Of a stretch of DNA of 24,759 nucleotides, positions 14,891 through 22,107 are shown piece after piece. The translations under genes and the position numbers were made by a program. This DNA is from Chloracidobacterium sp. UBA3360 (GTDB lineage: Bacteria; Acidobacteriota; Blastocatellia; Pyrinomonadales; Pyrinomonadaceae). Numbering within the stretch: position 1 is the stretch's first letter; each line of letters starts with the position of its first letter. The stretch spans positions 1 through 24,759 of the forward strand of contig DEQS01000052.1 of NCBI GenBank assembly GCA_002360555.1. Direction: 5' to 3'. The notes under the pieces were generated by a model. That model had not been told where the DNA came from. It searched no databases and saw nothing but the letters and a program-made list of their open reading frames with translations.

Positions 14891-14930
14891 CGAGAAGTGA
14901 CCGTCCCGACATGCTAATTTTACCCTTGTC

Positions 14931-15119
14931 TCATAGATGTGTCTCGTGGCAAGCAAGGCCGTCGCGTTCCGTCTGTGCGCGGACGTACGTCATCTTAAAT
15001 TTCACTGTACGGCACTCATGCACGCATTTGAGAACGTCGTCATACTCCGCCCCCTCGGCGAGCACCGCGTGGACGCCAACGCATTTGACGCCAGACGTTA
15101 GCGGCCAAACATTTGACAA
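14931..15119 (-). pseudogene. 3' remnant of a second CDF zinc-transporter gene
   Basis: The minus strand encodes about 62 residues (NVWPLTSGV to ERDGLACHETHL) that align throughout with the last 63 residues of the CDF transporter at 16738-17634 (HVWSLTSGV to ERDGFASHETHI). The DNA is clearly similar over about 185 bp. All membrane segments and metal-binding helices are missing, and there is no plausible start or ribosome-binding site, so it is a decayed duplicate. The two copies are direct repeats about 1.8 kb apart that enclose the VOC, DUF3703, short CDF and one microprotein gene. Confidence 0.8.
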
Positions 15120-15179
15120 GTAATGCTTTTCTTTGACGATGGTCGGAACTATTAAGAGGGCGCCAGACTACTGCTCTCT

Positions 15180-15208
15180 TTGATAACATTTCAGCATTGA
15201 CCTATTCT
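15180..15208 (+). promoter_or_regulatory. Candidate promoter of the short CDF gene
   Basis: TTGATA (15180-15185) and TATTCT (15203-15208) are separated by 17 bases, five and four of six consensus positions. Transcription would start near 15215, leaving a leader under 10 bases before the ATG at 15224, with no Shine-Dalgarno sequence. Confidence 0.35.
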
Positions 15209-15223
15209 AAAATTGGTGTAGTT

Positions 15224-15832
15224 ATGGCTTGTTGTGAAGATGATTGTGCGATAGAGGCTTTGCGGGGGAAGCAGAGTTCGACGCTGAAGATCGTGCTTGG
15301 GATAAACGTTGCGATGTTTGCAGCTGGGATCGGTGCGGGCATTTACGCTGGGTCGAGCGCGTTGTTGTCGGATTCGTTGGACAATCTTGGCGATGCGATG
15401 ACATATGGACTGAGCCTCTATGTTGTTTATAAATCGTCTCAGGCTAAGGCTCAGGTCGCTTTGTTCAAAGGCGGTTTGATCCTACTGGCGGCTCTCGTTG
15501 TGCTCGGACAGGTGATCTACAAGCTGATGGTTCCGACGGTTCCTATTTTTGAAATAATGGGTGTTGTTAGTTTGCTTGCTCTTGTCGGGAATTCGATATG
15601 TCTTTATCTGCTTACGCGGCACAAGACTGACGATGTGAATATGAGTTCGGTGTGGGAATGTTCGCGTAACGATATTGCTTCGAACGTCTCGGTCTTTGTC
15701 GCTGCCAGCGCGGTTTGGTTCTTTCAGTCGGGCTGGCCGGACATCATTATAGCCCTCGCACTGGTTTGCCTTTTCCTACGTTCGGCATTCCGCGTATTCT
15801 CCAACGCAAACCGCGAACTTAGACCTGTTTAA
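15224..15832 (+). CDS. Short CDF-family cation transporter with N-terminal CCxxxC
   Basis: This is a cation diffusion facilitator of 202 residues, exporting divalent metal (Zn, Co or Cd) in exchange for protons. I use the ATG at 15224 (MACCEDDCAIEAL), a common beginning of this subfamily; the TTG nine codons upstream would add an unconserved tail. Cys3, Cys4 and Cys8 form a likely cytoplasmic metal-capture site. TM2 holds LLSDSLDNLGDAM with two Asp, and TM5 holds CSRNDIASNVSV. The C-terminal cytoplasmic domain of ordinary CDF proteins is absent, normal for this short type. It is the only plus-strand gene in the metal part and is convergent with the VOC gene, 7 bp apart. Confidence 0.85.
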   Translation: MACCEDDCAIEALRGKQSSTLKIVLGINVAMFAAGIGAGIYAGSSALLSDSLDNLGDAMTYGLSLYVVYKSSQAKAQVALFKGGLILLAALVVLGQVIYKLMVPTVPIFEIMGVVSLLALVGNSICLYLLTRHKTDDVNMSSVWECSRNDIASNVSVFVAASAVWFFQSGWPDIIIALALVCLFLRSAFRVFSNANRELRPV

Positions 15833-15839
15833 GCCTTCT

Positions 15840-16196
15840 TTACTGAATAAAAATAAGCAATACACCGCACGGATCCCAGACGTGGCATATTTTTGTGTCG
15901 CCGATCATTTCGGGTTCTGCGATGCGGGCATTGCTATATTTGTTTTCATCGAGGACCTGTTTGATGTGTTCGTACCACTCCTGAACATCATCGACATCGA
16001 ACTTCATCATAAAGTTCTCCGCCCAGTCTTTTACATAATAGTTCTGCAAACGGAAGATCGCCCCGCCCAGATGACAGTCCATCGTTCCGCCCCAGCCTTC
16101 GGTTAGCGTAAAGCCAAGTGCCGCGTAGAAAGCTTTTGAGACCTCAAAATTCTCAGCCGGTGTATAGACAACAAGTTGGTTAATGGTTGGATTCAT
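15840..16196 (-). CDS. VOC-superfamily (glyoxalase/bleomycin-resistance-like) protein
   Basis: The 118 residues form one vicinal-oxygen-chelate module: beta strand INQLVVYTP, helix EVSKAFYAALGFTLTEGWGG, strand CHLGGAIFRLQNYYV, second half MMKFDVDDVQEWYEHIKQVL and the final CHVWDPCGVLLIFIQ. VOC dimers bind a divalent metal or a small ligand. The exact substrate cannot be told. It is last in the minus-strand metal string, separated from the DUF3703 gene by 12 bp that contain a palindrome. Zn-dependent glyoxalase-like genes often sit with metal genes, but a metal-resistance function is not shown. Confidence 0.85.
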   Translation of the reverse strand: MNPTINQLVVYTPAENFEVSKAFYAALGFTLTEGWGGTMDCHLGGAIFRLQNYYVKDWAENFMMKFDVDDVQEWYEHIKQVLDENKYSNARIAEPEMIGDTKICHVWDPCGVLLIFIQ

Positions 16197-16197
16197 A

Positions 16198-16210
16198 AGG
16201 GAGTCTCCCT
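16198..16210. promoter_or_regulatory. Palindrome covering the ribosome-binding site of the VOC gene
   Basis: AGGGAGTCTCCCT is a perfect 6 bp inverted repeat around one base. It spans the gap between the DUF3703 stop (TAG, 16209-16211) and the VOC start (ATG, 16194-16196), and on the minus strand includes the GGAG ribosome-binding site. It could be an operator or a site of translational control. Confidence 0.35.
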
Positions 16211-16574
16211 AGACTTCTCCATTCTCATCGAGAACGTCCTGTAAGTCACTTGGAACCGGCATTGACTTGAAAAACCACACGTTTGCTCCGCCCGTGTTGC
16301 CGGTCGGGTAGATTCCAAAAGGCGTTTTGGTCGAGGCTCCGATGATGCGGATGATCTGTCCCCAAATCTCGCGGGGCGAACGCTGCCTGACTGCAAGCTT
16401 AAACATTCGCCAGTGAATGCGTGTGTGATGATACGTCGATGCCTGTCCGAGAACGTGAGCGCGTTCGAGGTGATAAAACGCTAAATGCAAGTCGCCGCTT
16501 TCAACAAGCGATTCGGCCAATGCTAACTCTTGAGAAATGGCCGTTGCCAAAACTTGATTGTATTCGGTTTTCAT
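16209..16574 (-). CDS. DUF3703-family protein
   Basis: I place the start at ATG 16572-16574 (MKTEYNQ), with GGGAGG 6 bases upstream; the ATG eight codons earlier has no such site. The 121 residues match the DUF3703 pattern: FYHLERAHVLGQ, then HHTRIHWRMFKLAVRQRSPREI, then GNTGGANV. The His- and Arg-rich helices suggest a small soluble cytoplasmic protein. No biochemical function is known to me; genes of this family are often found beside metal-resistance genes. Its start overlaps the stop of the 50-residue microprotein gene (ATGA), so the two are translationally coupled. Confidence 0.8.
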   Translation of the reverse strand: MKTEYNQVLATAISQELALAESLVESGDLHLAFYHLERAHVLGQASTYHHTRIHWRMFKLAVRQRSPREIWGQIIRIIGASTKTPFGIYPTGNTGGANVWFFKSMPVPSDLQDVLDENGEV

Positions 16575-16723
16575 TTTGAGCCTCCCTTGGAACGCCACTC
16601 TGATCGTTTACCGAGAAGAAAACCTAGTCCTAATAACACGGCCATAATCACTAAACTTGCACCTACGAAAACTATAAACTGATGCTGCGTAAAAACATGA
16701 AAAAAGTCTGTTTCTTGTTCCAT
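16571..16723 (-). CDS. 50-residue single-TM microprotein, paralogue of the protein at 17670-17852
   Basis: ATG at 16721-16723 opens a 50-codon frame: MEQETDFFHVFTQHQFIVFV, a membrane segment to about residue 37, then a basic tail (GKRSEWRSKGGSK). It is plainly a paralogue of the 60-residue protein at 17670-17852, sharing MEQETDF, FTQH and GFLL at the same positions. Its TGA overlaps the ATG of the DUF3703 gene (ATGA, 16571-16574), so it is almost certainly translated. It begins 14 bp after the CDF stop. I do not recognise the family. A small partner of the CDF transporter is a reasonable guess from context. Confidence 0.72.
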   Translation of the reverse strand: MEQETDFFHVFTQHQFIVFVGASLVIMAVLLGLGFLLGKRSEWRSKGGSK

Positions 16724-16737
16724 TCGATTCTACGTTG

Positions 16738-17634
16738 TTAAATATGTGTCTCGTGGCTCGCAAACCCATCGCGTTCGGTCTGCACCGTCACATGTGTGAT
16801 CTTAAATTCCTTGACGCAATGCTCATGAACTCTCGTTAGTACGTCGTCATGTTCAGCGCCGTCTGCGAGCACGGCGTGAACGCTCAACGCATTTACGCCC
16901 GACGTAAGCGACCATACGTGAAGGTCGTGAATCTCAGCAACGCCTTCGATCTTTGAAAGTTTATCTCGCACGTTAGCTATATTTACGTCGGACGGTGTGC
17001 CTTCGAGCAGGACCGCGACCGCATCCTTTAACAACGCCCACGTTCGCGGCAAGATGAAGAGGCCGATGCCCGCTGAAATTAGGGGATCAGCGTAGTACCA
17101 TCCCGTTGTTAGCATTATTACGCCCGCGATAATAACGCCGACCGACGTAAGCATATCCGACAAAACCTCGAAATATGCCCCTTTCATATTCAGGCTTTCC
17201 TTTGACCCGGAACGTAAGATAAAGACCCCGGCAATATTTATGACAAGCCCAATGGACGCAACTGCGAGCATCCCGGCACTCTGCACTGCGGGCGGATTCT
17301 TAAAGCGTTCGTATGCTTCGTAGAGGATATAGAGTGATATGAAGATCAACACGACGGCGTTCGTAAGAGCCGCGAGTATTTCGACACGGTAATAGCCGTA
17401 CGTTCTTTCCGGCGATGCTGGCTTTTCAGCAAACCATATGGCGAGCAAAGCTAGACCAACGCCCGCAACGTCCGTCAGCATATGTCCGGCGTCGGCTAAC
17501 AGCGCCAAACTGCCCGTCCAAAATCCGCCGATGACTTCTACGATCAAGTAGAAGAACGTCAGACAAAAGACGATCATCAAAGGCTTCTTATTCTTGCCCG
17601 CTGCCGATACTTGATTTGTATGTCCGTGTCCCAT
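16738..17634 (-). CDS. czcD: CDF zinc/cadmium/cobalt transporter, CzcD type
   Basis: This is a six-helix proton/metal antiporter exporting Zn, Cd or Co from the cytoplasm. It begins MGHGH, has TM2 with LLADAGHMLTD (His51, Asp55), TM5 with YFEVLSDMLTS and a cytoplasmic ferredoxin-like domain (about 215-298) with EIHDLHVWSLTSG and HASH-like HETHI at the end. In CzcD/ZitB the TM5 site is HxxxD; here it is Glu156 and Asp160, an ExxxD variant. The His-rich loop between TM4 and TM5 seen in some CzcD proteins is missing. It lies between two paralogous microprotein genes. A truncated copy of its 3' end is at 14931-15119. Confidence 0.92.
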   Translation of the reverse strand: MGHGHTNQVSAAGKNKKPLMIVFCLTFFYLIVEVIGGFWTGSLALLADAGHMLTDVAGVGLALLAIWFAEKPASPERTYGYYRVEILAALTNAVVLIFISLYILYEAYERFKNPPAVQSAGMLAVASIGLVINIAGVFILRSGSKESLNMKGAYFEVLSDMLTSVGVIIAGVIMLTTGWYYADPLISAGIGLFILPRTWALLKDAVAVLLEGTPSDVNIANVRDKLSKIEGVAEIHDLHVWSLTSGVNALSVHAVLADGAEHDDVLTRVHEHCVKEFKITHVTVQTERDGFASHETHI

Positions 17635-17669
17635 ATTTTCATTTGAGTTAGCTTCCGGTCAGTACATGA

Positions 17670-17852
17670 TCAGGAAAACGCCGATGAGGTTGACGGCTCC
17701 TCCGATAAGGTCTCTTCTTTCTTTTTCCCAGCCCGCCTTTCAAGAAGAAAACCTATGCTGGATAGCAGGGCCATGACCAGCAAGCCGCCGATCACGAAAA
17801 TCAAGAACGGATGCTGAGTAAAAAGATGAACAAAATCAGTTTCTTGTTCCAT
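17670..17852 (-). CDS. 60-residue single-TM microprotein, paralogue of the one at 16571-16723
   Basis: The N-terminus MEQETDFVHLFTQHPFLIFV precedes one membrane helix (about 15-37) and a charged tail (ERRAGKKKEETLSEEP). Over the first 37 residues it matches the 50-residue protein at 16571-16723, including MEQETDF, FTQH and GFLL. It lies 35 bp upstream of the CDF gene and 21 bp after the 65-residue gene. Conservation of a duplicated microprotein on both sides of the same transporter argues that it is a real gene with a role tied to that transporter. The function is unknown. Confidence 0.75.
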   Translation of the reverse strand: MEQETDFVHLFTQHPFLIFVIGGLLVMALLSSIGFLLERRAGKKKEETLSEEPSTSSAFS

Positions 17853-17873
17853 AGAATTTCTGGATCCGACGGG

Positions 17874-18071
17874 CTAACTCGATTTCTTTTCTGAAGTATC
17901 CGACTCTTCAGCCGGTCGGCTAGTGTACGATTGGTCATCGGGGCCAAAGTGCTTTTCCAGATCATCGGGGCTGATCACATGGACCCCGGGAACGTTGGCC
18001 GCAGATTTTGCGGGAACTGTTTTTGATCTTGGCTTCGGGGCCGGTTTCCTTTCTTTCTCAGGTTTCACCAT
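17874..18071 (-). CDS. 65-residue basic, probably disordered protein
   Basis: I do not recognise this protein. It has a Lys/Pro/Arg-rich first half (KPEKERKPAPKPRSK), a short possibly structured centre (VPGVHVISPDDLEKHFGPD) and a Ser/Glu-rich tail. It has no Cys, membrane segment or signal peptide. It begins 10 bp after the Zn/Cd ATPase stop and ends 21 bp before the microprotein gene, so it is probably in the same transcript. There is no clear ribosome-binding site, which lowers confidence, but the spacing and absence of a competing frame favour a gene. Confidence 0.5.
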   Translation of the reverse strand: MVKPEKERKPAPKPRSKTVPAKSAANVPGVHVISPDDLEKHFGPDDQSYTSRPAEESDTSEKKSS

Positions 18072-18081
18072 GTATTCTCAA

Positions 18082-20016
18082 TTACTTGAAATTTAGAAGC
18101 CGAAGGCTATTTAGGATCACCAACACAGTAACCCCAACGTCAGCAAAAATTGCTAGAGCGAGGCTGCTCAAACCAAAAATCGCAAGGGTGACAAAAACAA
18201 TTTTTATCAAAACAGCGGCAGCGGTATTGATTTTGATCGTCGAGATCGTCTTGCGTCCCAGACGCACAAGAAAAGGTATTAACTCTAGACGGTCGTTGAG
18301 TATAGCGATCGAGGCGGCCTCAATCGCGGTGTCGCTGCCGGCTGCCCCCATTGCAATGCCCACATTTGATAGCGCCAAGGCAGGAGCATCATTTACGCCA
18401 TCGCCTACCATTGCGACGGCACCGTATTTTTGAATGAGTTCGCGAATTGCATCGGCCTTATGTTCGGGCAGCATCTCGGCCTTGACTTCAGTAATGCCAA
18501 CTAAGGCTGCAACAGCTTCCGCCGGAGCGTGGTTGTCGCCCGTTAGCATTATCGCAGAAATTCCCATTTCCCTAAGATCTGCAACGGCTTGTTTGCTTTC
18601 CGGCTTGAGCTCATCGGTCAAAGCAATTATCCCTTCGACGCCACCGTGATTGCTCACGACAATGGAGGTTTTGCCTTCCAGTTGAAGAGCTCCGACCTTT
18701 GCCACCACCTCCTCCTGAACTGCATGCTCTTCGGTTATAAACGGCAATTTGCCAATGCAGTGATGCGAATCGTAACAGACCACGCAATTCGCTTTAGCCC
18801 CTTTTCCCATTACAGCCTGAAAATTTTCAACGCCGTGAATCGCTAGCTTCTCGAACTTCGCAGCATCGACAATTGCCTGCGCCAATGGGTGCTCCGAATA
18901 TGTTTCAATCCCGGCCGCACAAGCTAAAAGATGTTCTCGTGTAGTGTCGCCAAATGGAATTACGTCTGTTACCTTGGGCTTGCCGTAGGTCAGCGTTCTC
19001 GTCTTGTCCATGGCGATTGCTTTAACCTGGCCGATCGCCTCGATGTATTTGCCCCCTTTTATGAGTACTCCACGAGCCGATGCATTTCCAATCGAAGCGT
19101 AGATCGATATCGGGGTGCTGATAACCAGTGCACATGGGCAGGCTATTACCAAAATTGTGATCGCCTGCTCGAACCACGGATTGAATGGCAGACCAAGAAT
19201 AATCGTCGGAACGGCGACCAGGAGGAGGGCAATGAGCATGATCGCGGGCGTATAATAGCCCGCAAAAGTTTCGATAAATTTTTGTGTTTCGGCTTTTGTT
19301 TTCGTAGCGGCAAAAGTGGTTTCGATTATTCTGGCAAGAGTCGAATCCTTCGCAAGTTTTGTGACCTTTGCTTCCAAGTAGCCCTGAAGATTCAGGGTCC
19401 CGGCAAATAACAGGTCGCCGGTGTGTTTGTCCTTTGGCAGCGGTTCGCCCGTTATTGTGGATTCGTCGACCGATGACACTCCTGACACAACCTCGGCGTC
19501 CATTGCAATCATATCCGACGGTTTCAGAATGAGAATGTCCCCAAGGTTAACGTCCGCGAGTGGAATGGTGTCAATTTGTCCGTCGGAGCGCTTGATAGCC
19601 GCCGTTTTAGGAGAGCGATCAACCAGCGCCTGTAAAGCCGATTTGCTTGTCGCGATACCAAATTTCTCGAGTGTTTCACCTAATGTGAAAAGCACGACCA
19701 CGACTGCGGCCTCCGGATACTCGCCTAAATAAAATGCTCCGACAACGGCAATCGTCATCAACAGATTAATACTCTTGAAATTTAGTTTTGAGAGCGCTTT
19801 CAAACCGCTCCAAAGTGTCCGCCAGCCTATCGCGAGAATGATCGCAGCGAAAAACACAGCGGCAAAGGGACGCGAATATCTTTCACCGACTAGATACCTA
19901 AAAACATCAATGTGCGCAAGGGATAGGAATTCAAATACGCCGACTAGTGCGACGCTCGCGATCATCCAGCGAAATTTTGTGTCTTGCCAAAGTGAAGGGG
20001 TGTTTGCTGCTTTCAT
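18082..20016 (-). CDS. Zn/Cd-type P1B ATPase with an altered phosphorylation motif (DKTRT)
   Basis: By family it exports Zn(II)/Cd(II)/Pb(II). It has no N-terminal HMA domain. Visible motifs: TGE (189-191), CPC (293-295) in a membrane helix, HP (376-377), GDGVND (538-543), and DVG (626-628) in the last helix, the P1B-2 Zn/Cd signature. The nucleotide domain carries CVVCYDSHHC (411-420), a possible regulatory metal site. The phosphorylation loop reads D337-K-T-R340-T instead of the invariant DKTGT. Codon AGA (18999-18997) differs from a Gly codon by one base. All other motifs are intact, so this may be a recent loss of function, a strain polymorphism or a sequence error. It begins 54 bp after the TlpA-like gene. 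Confidence 0.92.
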   Translation of the reverse strand: MKAANTPSLWQDTKFRWMIASVALVGVFEFLSLAHIDVFRYLVGERYSRPFAAVFFAAIILAIGWRTLWSGLKALSKLNFKSINLLMTIAVVGAFYLGEYPEAAVVVVLFTLGETLEKFGIATSKSALQALVDRSPKTAAIKRSDGQIDTIPLADVNLGDILILKPSDMIAMDAEVVSGVSSVDESTITGEPLPKDKHTGDLLFAGTLNLQGYLEAKVTKLAKDSTLARIIETTFAATKTKAETQKFIETFAGYYTPAIMLIALLLVAVPTIILGLPFNPWFEQAITILVIACPCALVISTPISIYASIGNASARGVLIKGGKYIEAIGQVKAIAMDKTRTLTYGKPKVTDVIPFGDTTREHLLACAAGIETYSEHPLAQAIVDAAKFEKLAIHGVENFQAVMGKGAKANCVVCYDSHHCIGKLPFITEEHAVQEEVVAKVGALQLEGKTSIVVSNHGGVEGIIALTDELKPESKQAVADLREMGISAIMLTGDNHAPAEAVAALVGITEVKAEMLPEHKADAIRELIQKYGAVAMVGDGVNDAPALALSNVGIAMGAAGSDTAIEAASIAILNDRLELIPFLVRLGRKTISTIKINTAAAVLIKIVFVTLAIFGLSSLALAIFADVGVTVLVILNSLRLLNFK

Positions 20017-20070
20017 TGTCTATTCTTTCTATCTGCCTTTCGGAACCTGGACGCGACTCACAAACAATTA

Positions 20071-20664
20071 TTAATCCGGCTTCACGGCCATTTCAACGGC
20101 AGCGTCGAGTTCCTTCTGAATCTTCGGACTGAATCCAACAACCTTTGTTAATAGATTTCCTTTTCGGTCAAACACCAACGTTTGAGGAATACTGCTGGTT
20201 TGATCGAAAACGAAATCGTTCAGTTCGTTTTCAGGAAACGATATTTCGTAATCGATAGGCGTAACCGCTACAAATTGAGGGATCTTGATTTTGTCCTCTT
20301 GACCTCCAACGTTGAGACCGACGATAAGTAGATTGTCCTGTCCGTATTTGGCGATAAGAGAATTTAGATGCGGAATTTCCTCTCTGCACGGCCCGCAGTA
20401 AGTTGCCCAGAAGTCCAGAATCACAGCCTTACCTTTGAAATCAGCCAACTTTCGAACACTTCCATCATTCGTGGTCCAACTCATTTCACCGAGCGGCTTG
20501 AACGTGCGCCGCCCATTGATGGATATGGGTTGGTTCGAAACTGATATCGGCGCCGCTGCCCGGGTGCATCCCAGTGAAAAGAACAATATGGACCCAACAA
20601 GGCCGAAGAGTAATGCCCTCGAACCGTTTTCCAGGCTGGCCGAATAATCGTTCAAAGCAATCAC
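20071..20664 (-). CDS. TlpA/ResA-like thiol-disulfide lipoprotein
   Basis: This is a periplasm-facing thioredoxin-fold protein, normally a reductant of periplasmic disulfides. A hydrophobic segment (about 18-32) ends in SLGC (Cys33), a plausible lipobox. The redox centre is WATYCGPC (Cys90, Cys93), followed by REEIPHLN and the strand LLIVGLNVGG; the cis-Pro loop reads SSIPQTLVFD. It starts at GTG (20662-20664), whose last two bases lie in the TGA of the DsbA-like gene (GTGA), so the two are coupled. Together with the DsbA/DsbB pair it suggests control of thiol state, useful where copper oxidises or miscouples cysteines. The physiological partner is unknown. Confidence 0.88.
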   Translation of the reverse strand: MIALNDYSASLENGSRALLFGLVGSILFFSLGCTRAAAPISVSNQPISINGRRTFKPLGEMSWTTNDGSVRKLADFKGKAVILDFWATYCGPCREEIPHLNSLIAKYGQDNLLIVGLNVGGQEDKIKIPQFVAVTPIDYEISFPENELNDFVFDQTSSIPQTLVFDRKGNLLTKVVGFSPKIQKELDAAVEMAVKPD

Positions 20665-21344
20665 TTCTTTAACTCTTCATCGATCAAAGCCCTTAACCCC
20701 TTATCATCCATTGGTGGAGCCAAGCGCCCATTCACAAAAATCGTTGGGGTTTGCCGTACACCGAGGCTTTGTCCATCCTTCTTGTCGCGGGCGATCTTTT
20801 CCGCGAAACGATTTTCTTTGATCGCTTGTCCCGCTTTGTTGAGATCCAGCCCTAGCTCCTTTGCATACTTATCGAAAAGGGCATTGATACTCGGTGCGGG
20901 CTCGGAGGACGGAGCACCGTGCTTTTGTCCCCACTCGTCCTGCTTTTGAAAAAGAAGTTCTTGAGCCTGCCAATACTTTCCTTGTTCGGCTGCGGCTTCA
21001 ATAAACGATGCTGCGGGCAGCGAACTTGGGTGCAGGGGCATAAACCGGGCAACTAGTCTGATCTTACCTTCATAATCCTTAACAATCTTTTTCAAGACAG
21101 GACTGAAAGCCGCACAGGCTTCACATTCGGGATCATAAAACTCCACCACGGTGACCTTTGCATCCGCGGGGCCCAGCGTGGGGCTGTCAGACCGCACGAG
21201 CTGCCCTGTGGGGGCATTAGTTGGAGCACTATTCGTGGTTTTCCTTTCGTTCTTGACTGAACTCTGGTAATACACGACCCCGATGATCGCACCGACTATC
21301 ACGACAACCGCCAGCGCAGCTAAACTCTTAGTTTCTTTATTCAT
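20661..21344 (-). CDS. DsbA/DsbG-like periplasmic thiol oxidoreductase
   Basis: One N-terminal membrane anchor (about 8-26) and a linker precede a thioredoxin fold with inserted helical domain (Thioredoxin_4 type). The redox motif is FYDPECEAC (Cys74, Cys77) and the cis-Pro loop is VRQTPTIFVNGR. Family members oxidise or isomerise cysteines of exported proteins. The stop overlaps the start of the TlpA-like gene and the start is 4 bp after the DsbB-like stop, forming a three-gene thiol module inside the metal string. The Cys-rich exported proteins of this window are possible substrates, which is inference. Confidence 0.9.
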   Translation of the reverse strand: MNKETKSLAALAVVVIVGAIIGVVYYQSSVKNERKTTNSAPTNAPTGQLVRSDSPTLGPADAKVTVVEFYDPECEACAAFSPVLKKIVKDYEGKIRLVARFMPLHPSSLPAASFIEAAAEQGKYWQAQELLFQKQDEWGQKHGAPSSEPAPSINALFDKYAKELGLDLNKAGQAIKENRFAEKIARDKKDGQSLGVRQTPTIFVNGRLAPPMDDKGLRALIDEELKK

Positions 21345-21348
21345 AAAT

Positions 21349-21801
21349 TTAATCTTCTTCTGATTTATAAAACAGCATACATACTGTGATCACAATAAAC
21401 GCCGCAAGTCCCATCAGGGGGATCGTAATAAACCCGAGCCATTCGATTTGGACCGCATTACAAGGAACACCTTCCGAACAAGGTGTAATGCTTTCCGGAA
21501 TGAACCCGTAATAAAGCAAATTGTGATATGACGAGATCACGAGTCCTATGAGGCAAAGTGGCAATGCATACCATTTCATCCTCGCGTCACGAAGAATGAT
21601 CCCGGTTCCGATGATGAGAACAAGAGGGTAGATAGCGATCCTTTGATACCAGCACAGAACACACGGCGGCAAATGCATTATCTCGCTAAAGAAAAGGCTG
21701 CCCACGACCGAAAGCGAGGCAGTGAGCCAAGCTATGTACGGTAATATTCCGTTAAGCGTTAAAATATTTGAGCTATTCTGTTTCAGAATTTTTGTCCTCA
21801 T
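21349..21801 (-). CDS. dsbB: DsbB/BdbC-type disulfide bond formation protein
   Basis: This four-helix inner-membrane protein passes electrons from a DsbA-type protein to quinone. Cys47 and Cys50 lie in PPCVLCWYQR, the first periplasmic pair, and Cys108 and Cys114 (TPCSEGVPC) form the second pair that reacts with the partner. At 150 residues it is the usual length. The ATG at 21799-21801 has AAGG about 5 bases upstream. The next gene is the DsbA-like partner, 4 bp away, so the two probably form a dedicated couple. The partner gene order is as in BdbC/BdbD modules. Confidence 0.92.
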   Translation of the reverse strand: MRTKILKQNSSNILTLNGILPYIAWLTASLSVVGSLFFSEIMHLPPCVLCWYQRIAIYPLVLIIGTGIILRDARMKWYALPLCLIGLVISSYHNLLYYGFIPESITPCSEGVPCNAVQIEWLGFITIPLMGLAAFIVITVCMLFYKSEED

Positions 21802-21881
21802 TGAGCCTTTTTCCCATATGGTTTAACCGAGACAAGGCCGCTGAGACCATGGGTATTCGTGTCCCATACCTTTCCTTTTCT

Positions 21882-22085
21882 TCAGAACCTGAATTTCCGC
21901 TTATCGCGTCTTTTTTCTGCCTTTGCCCGTCCGCGTTGCTTATACCGGCTTACCCTTTTCTCGCTTGGATGCGTTCTTATTCCTCGTTTATGCAAAAAGA
22001 GTATCAGCCAAACAAGCGCAAAAATCACCCCTGTTCCGATCACGGCACCTATAAGCCTTTGAATTGGGCGGTCGTAAAACATCAA
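21882..22085 (-). CDS. 67-residue single-TM protein with strongly basic tail
   Basis: I do not recognise this family. A hydrophobic helix (about 10-31) is followed by a long Arg/Lys-rich cytoplasmic tail (SRYKQRGRAKAEKRRDKRKF). The start is either TTG at 22085 or ATG at 22082. No strong ribosome-binding site is visible. It lies between a secreted Tyr/Arg-rich protein and the DsbB-like gene, with 22 and 80 bp gaps. The basic tail could bind nucleic acid or acidic lipids. Confidence that it is a gene is moderate. Confidence 0.45.
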   Translation of the reverse strand: MMFYDRPIQRLIGAVIGTGVIFALVWLILFLHKRGIRTHPSEKRVSRYKQRGRAKAEKRRDKRKFRF

Positions 22086-22107
22086 CTCTGACTCAAAATC
22101 ACGTCGA

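Noticed and set aside
21848..21866. ATGGG/CCCAT hairpin between the 67-residue gene and dsbB as terminator
   Set aside because: Short stem without a T-run; the genes are probably co-transcribed.
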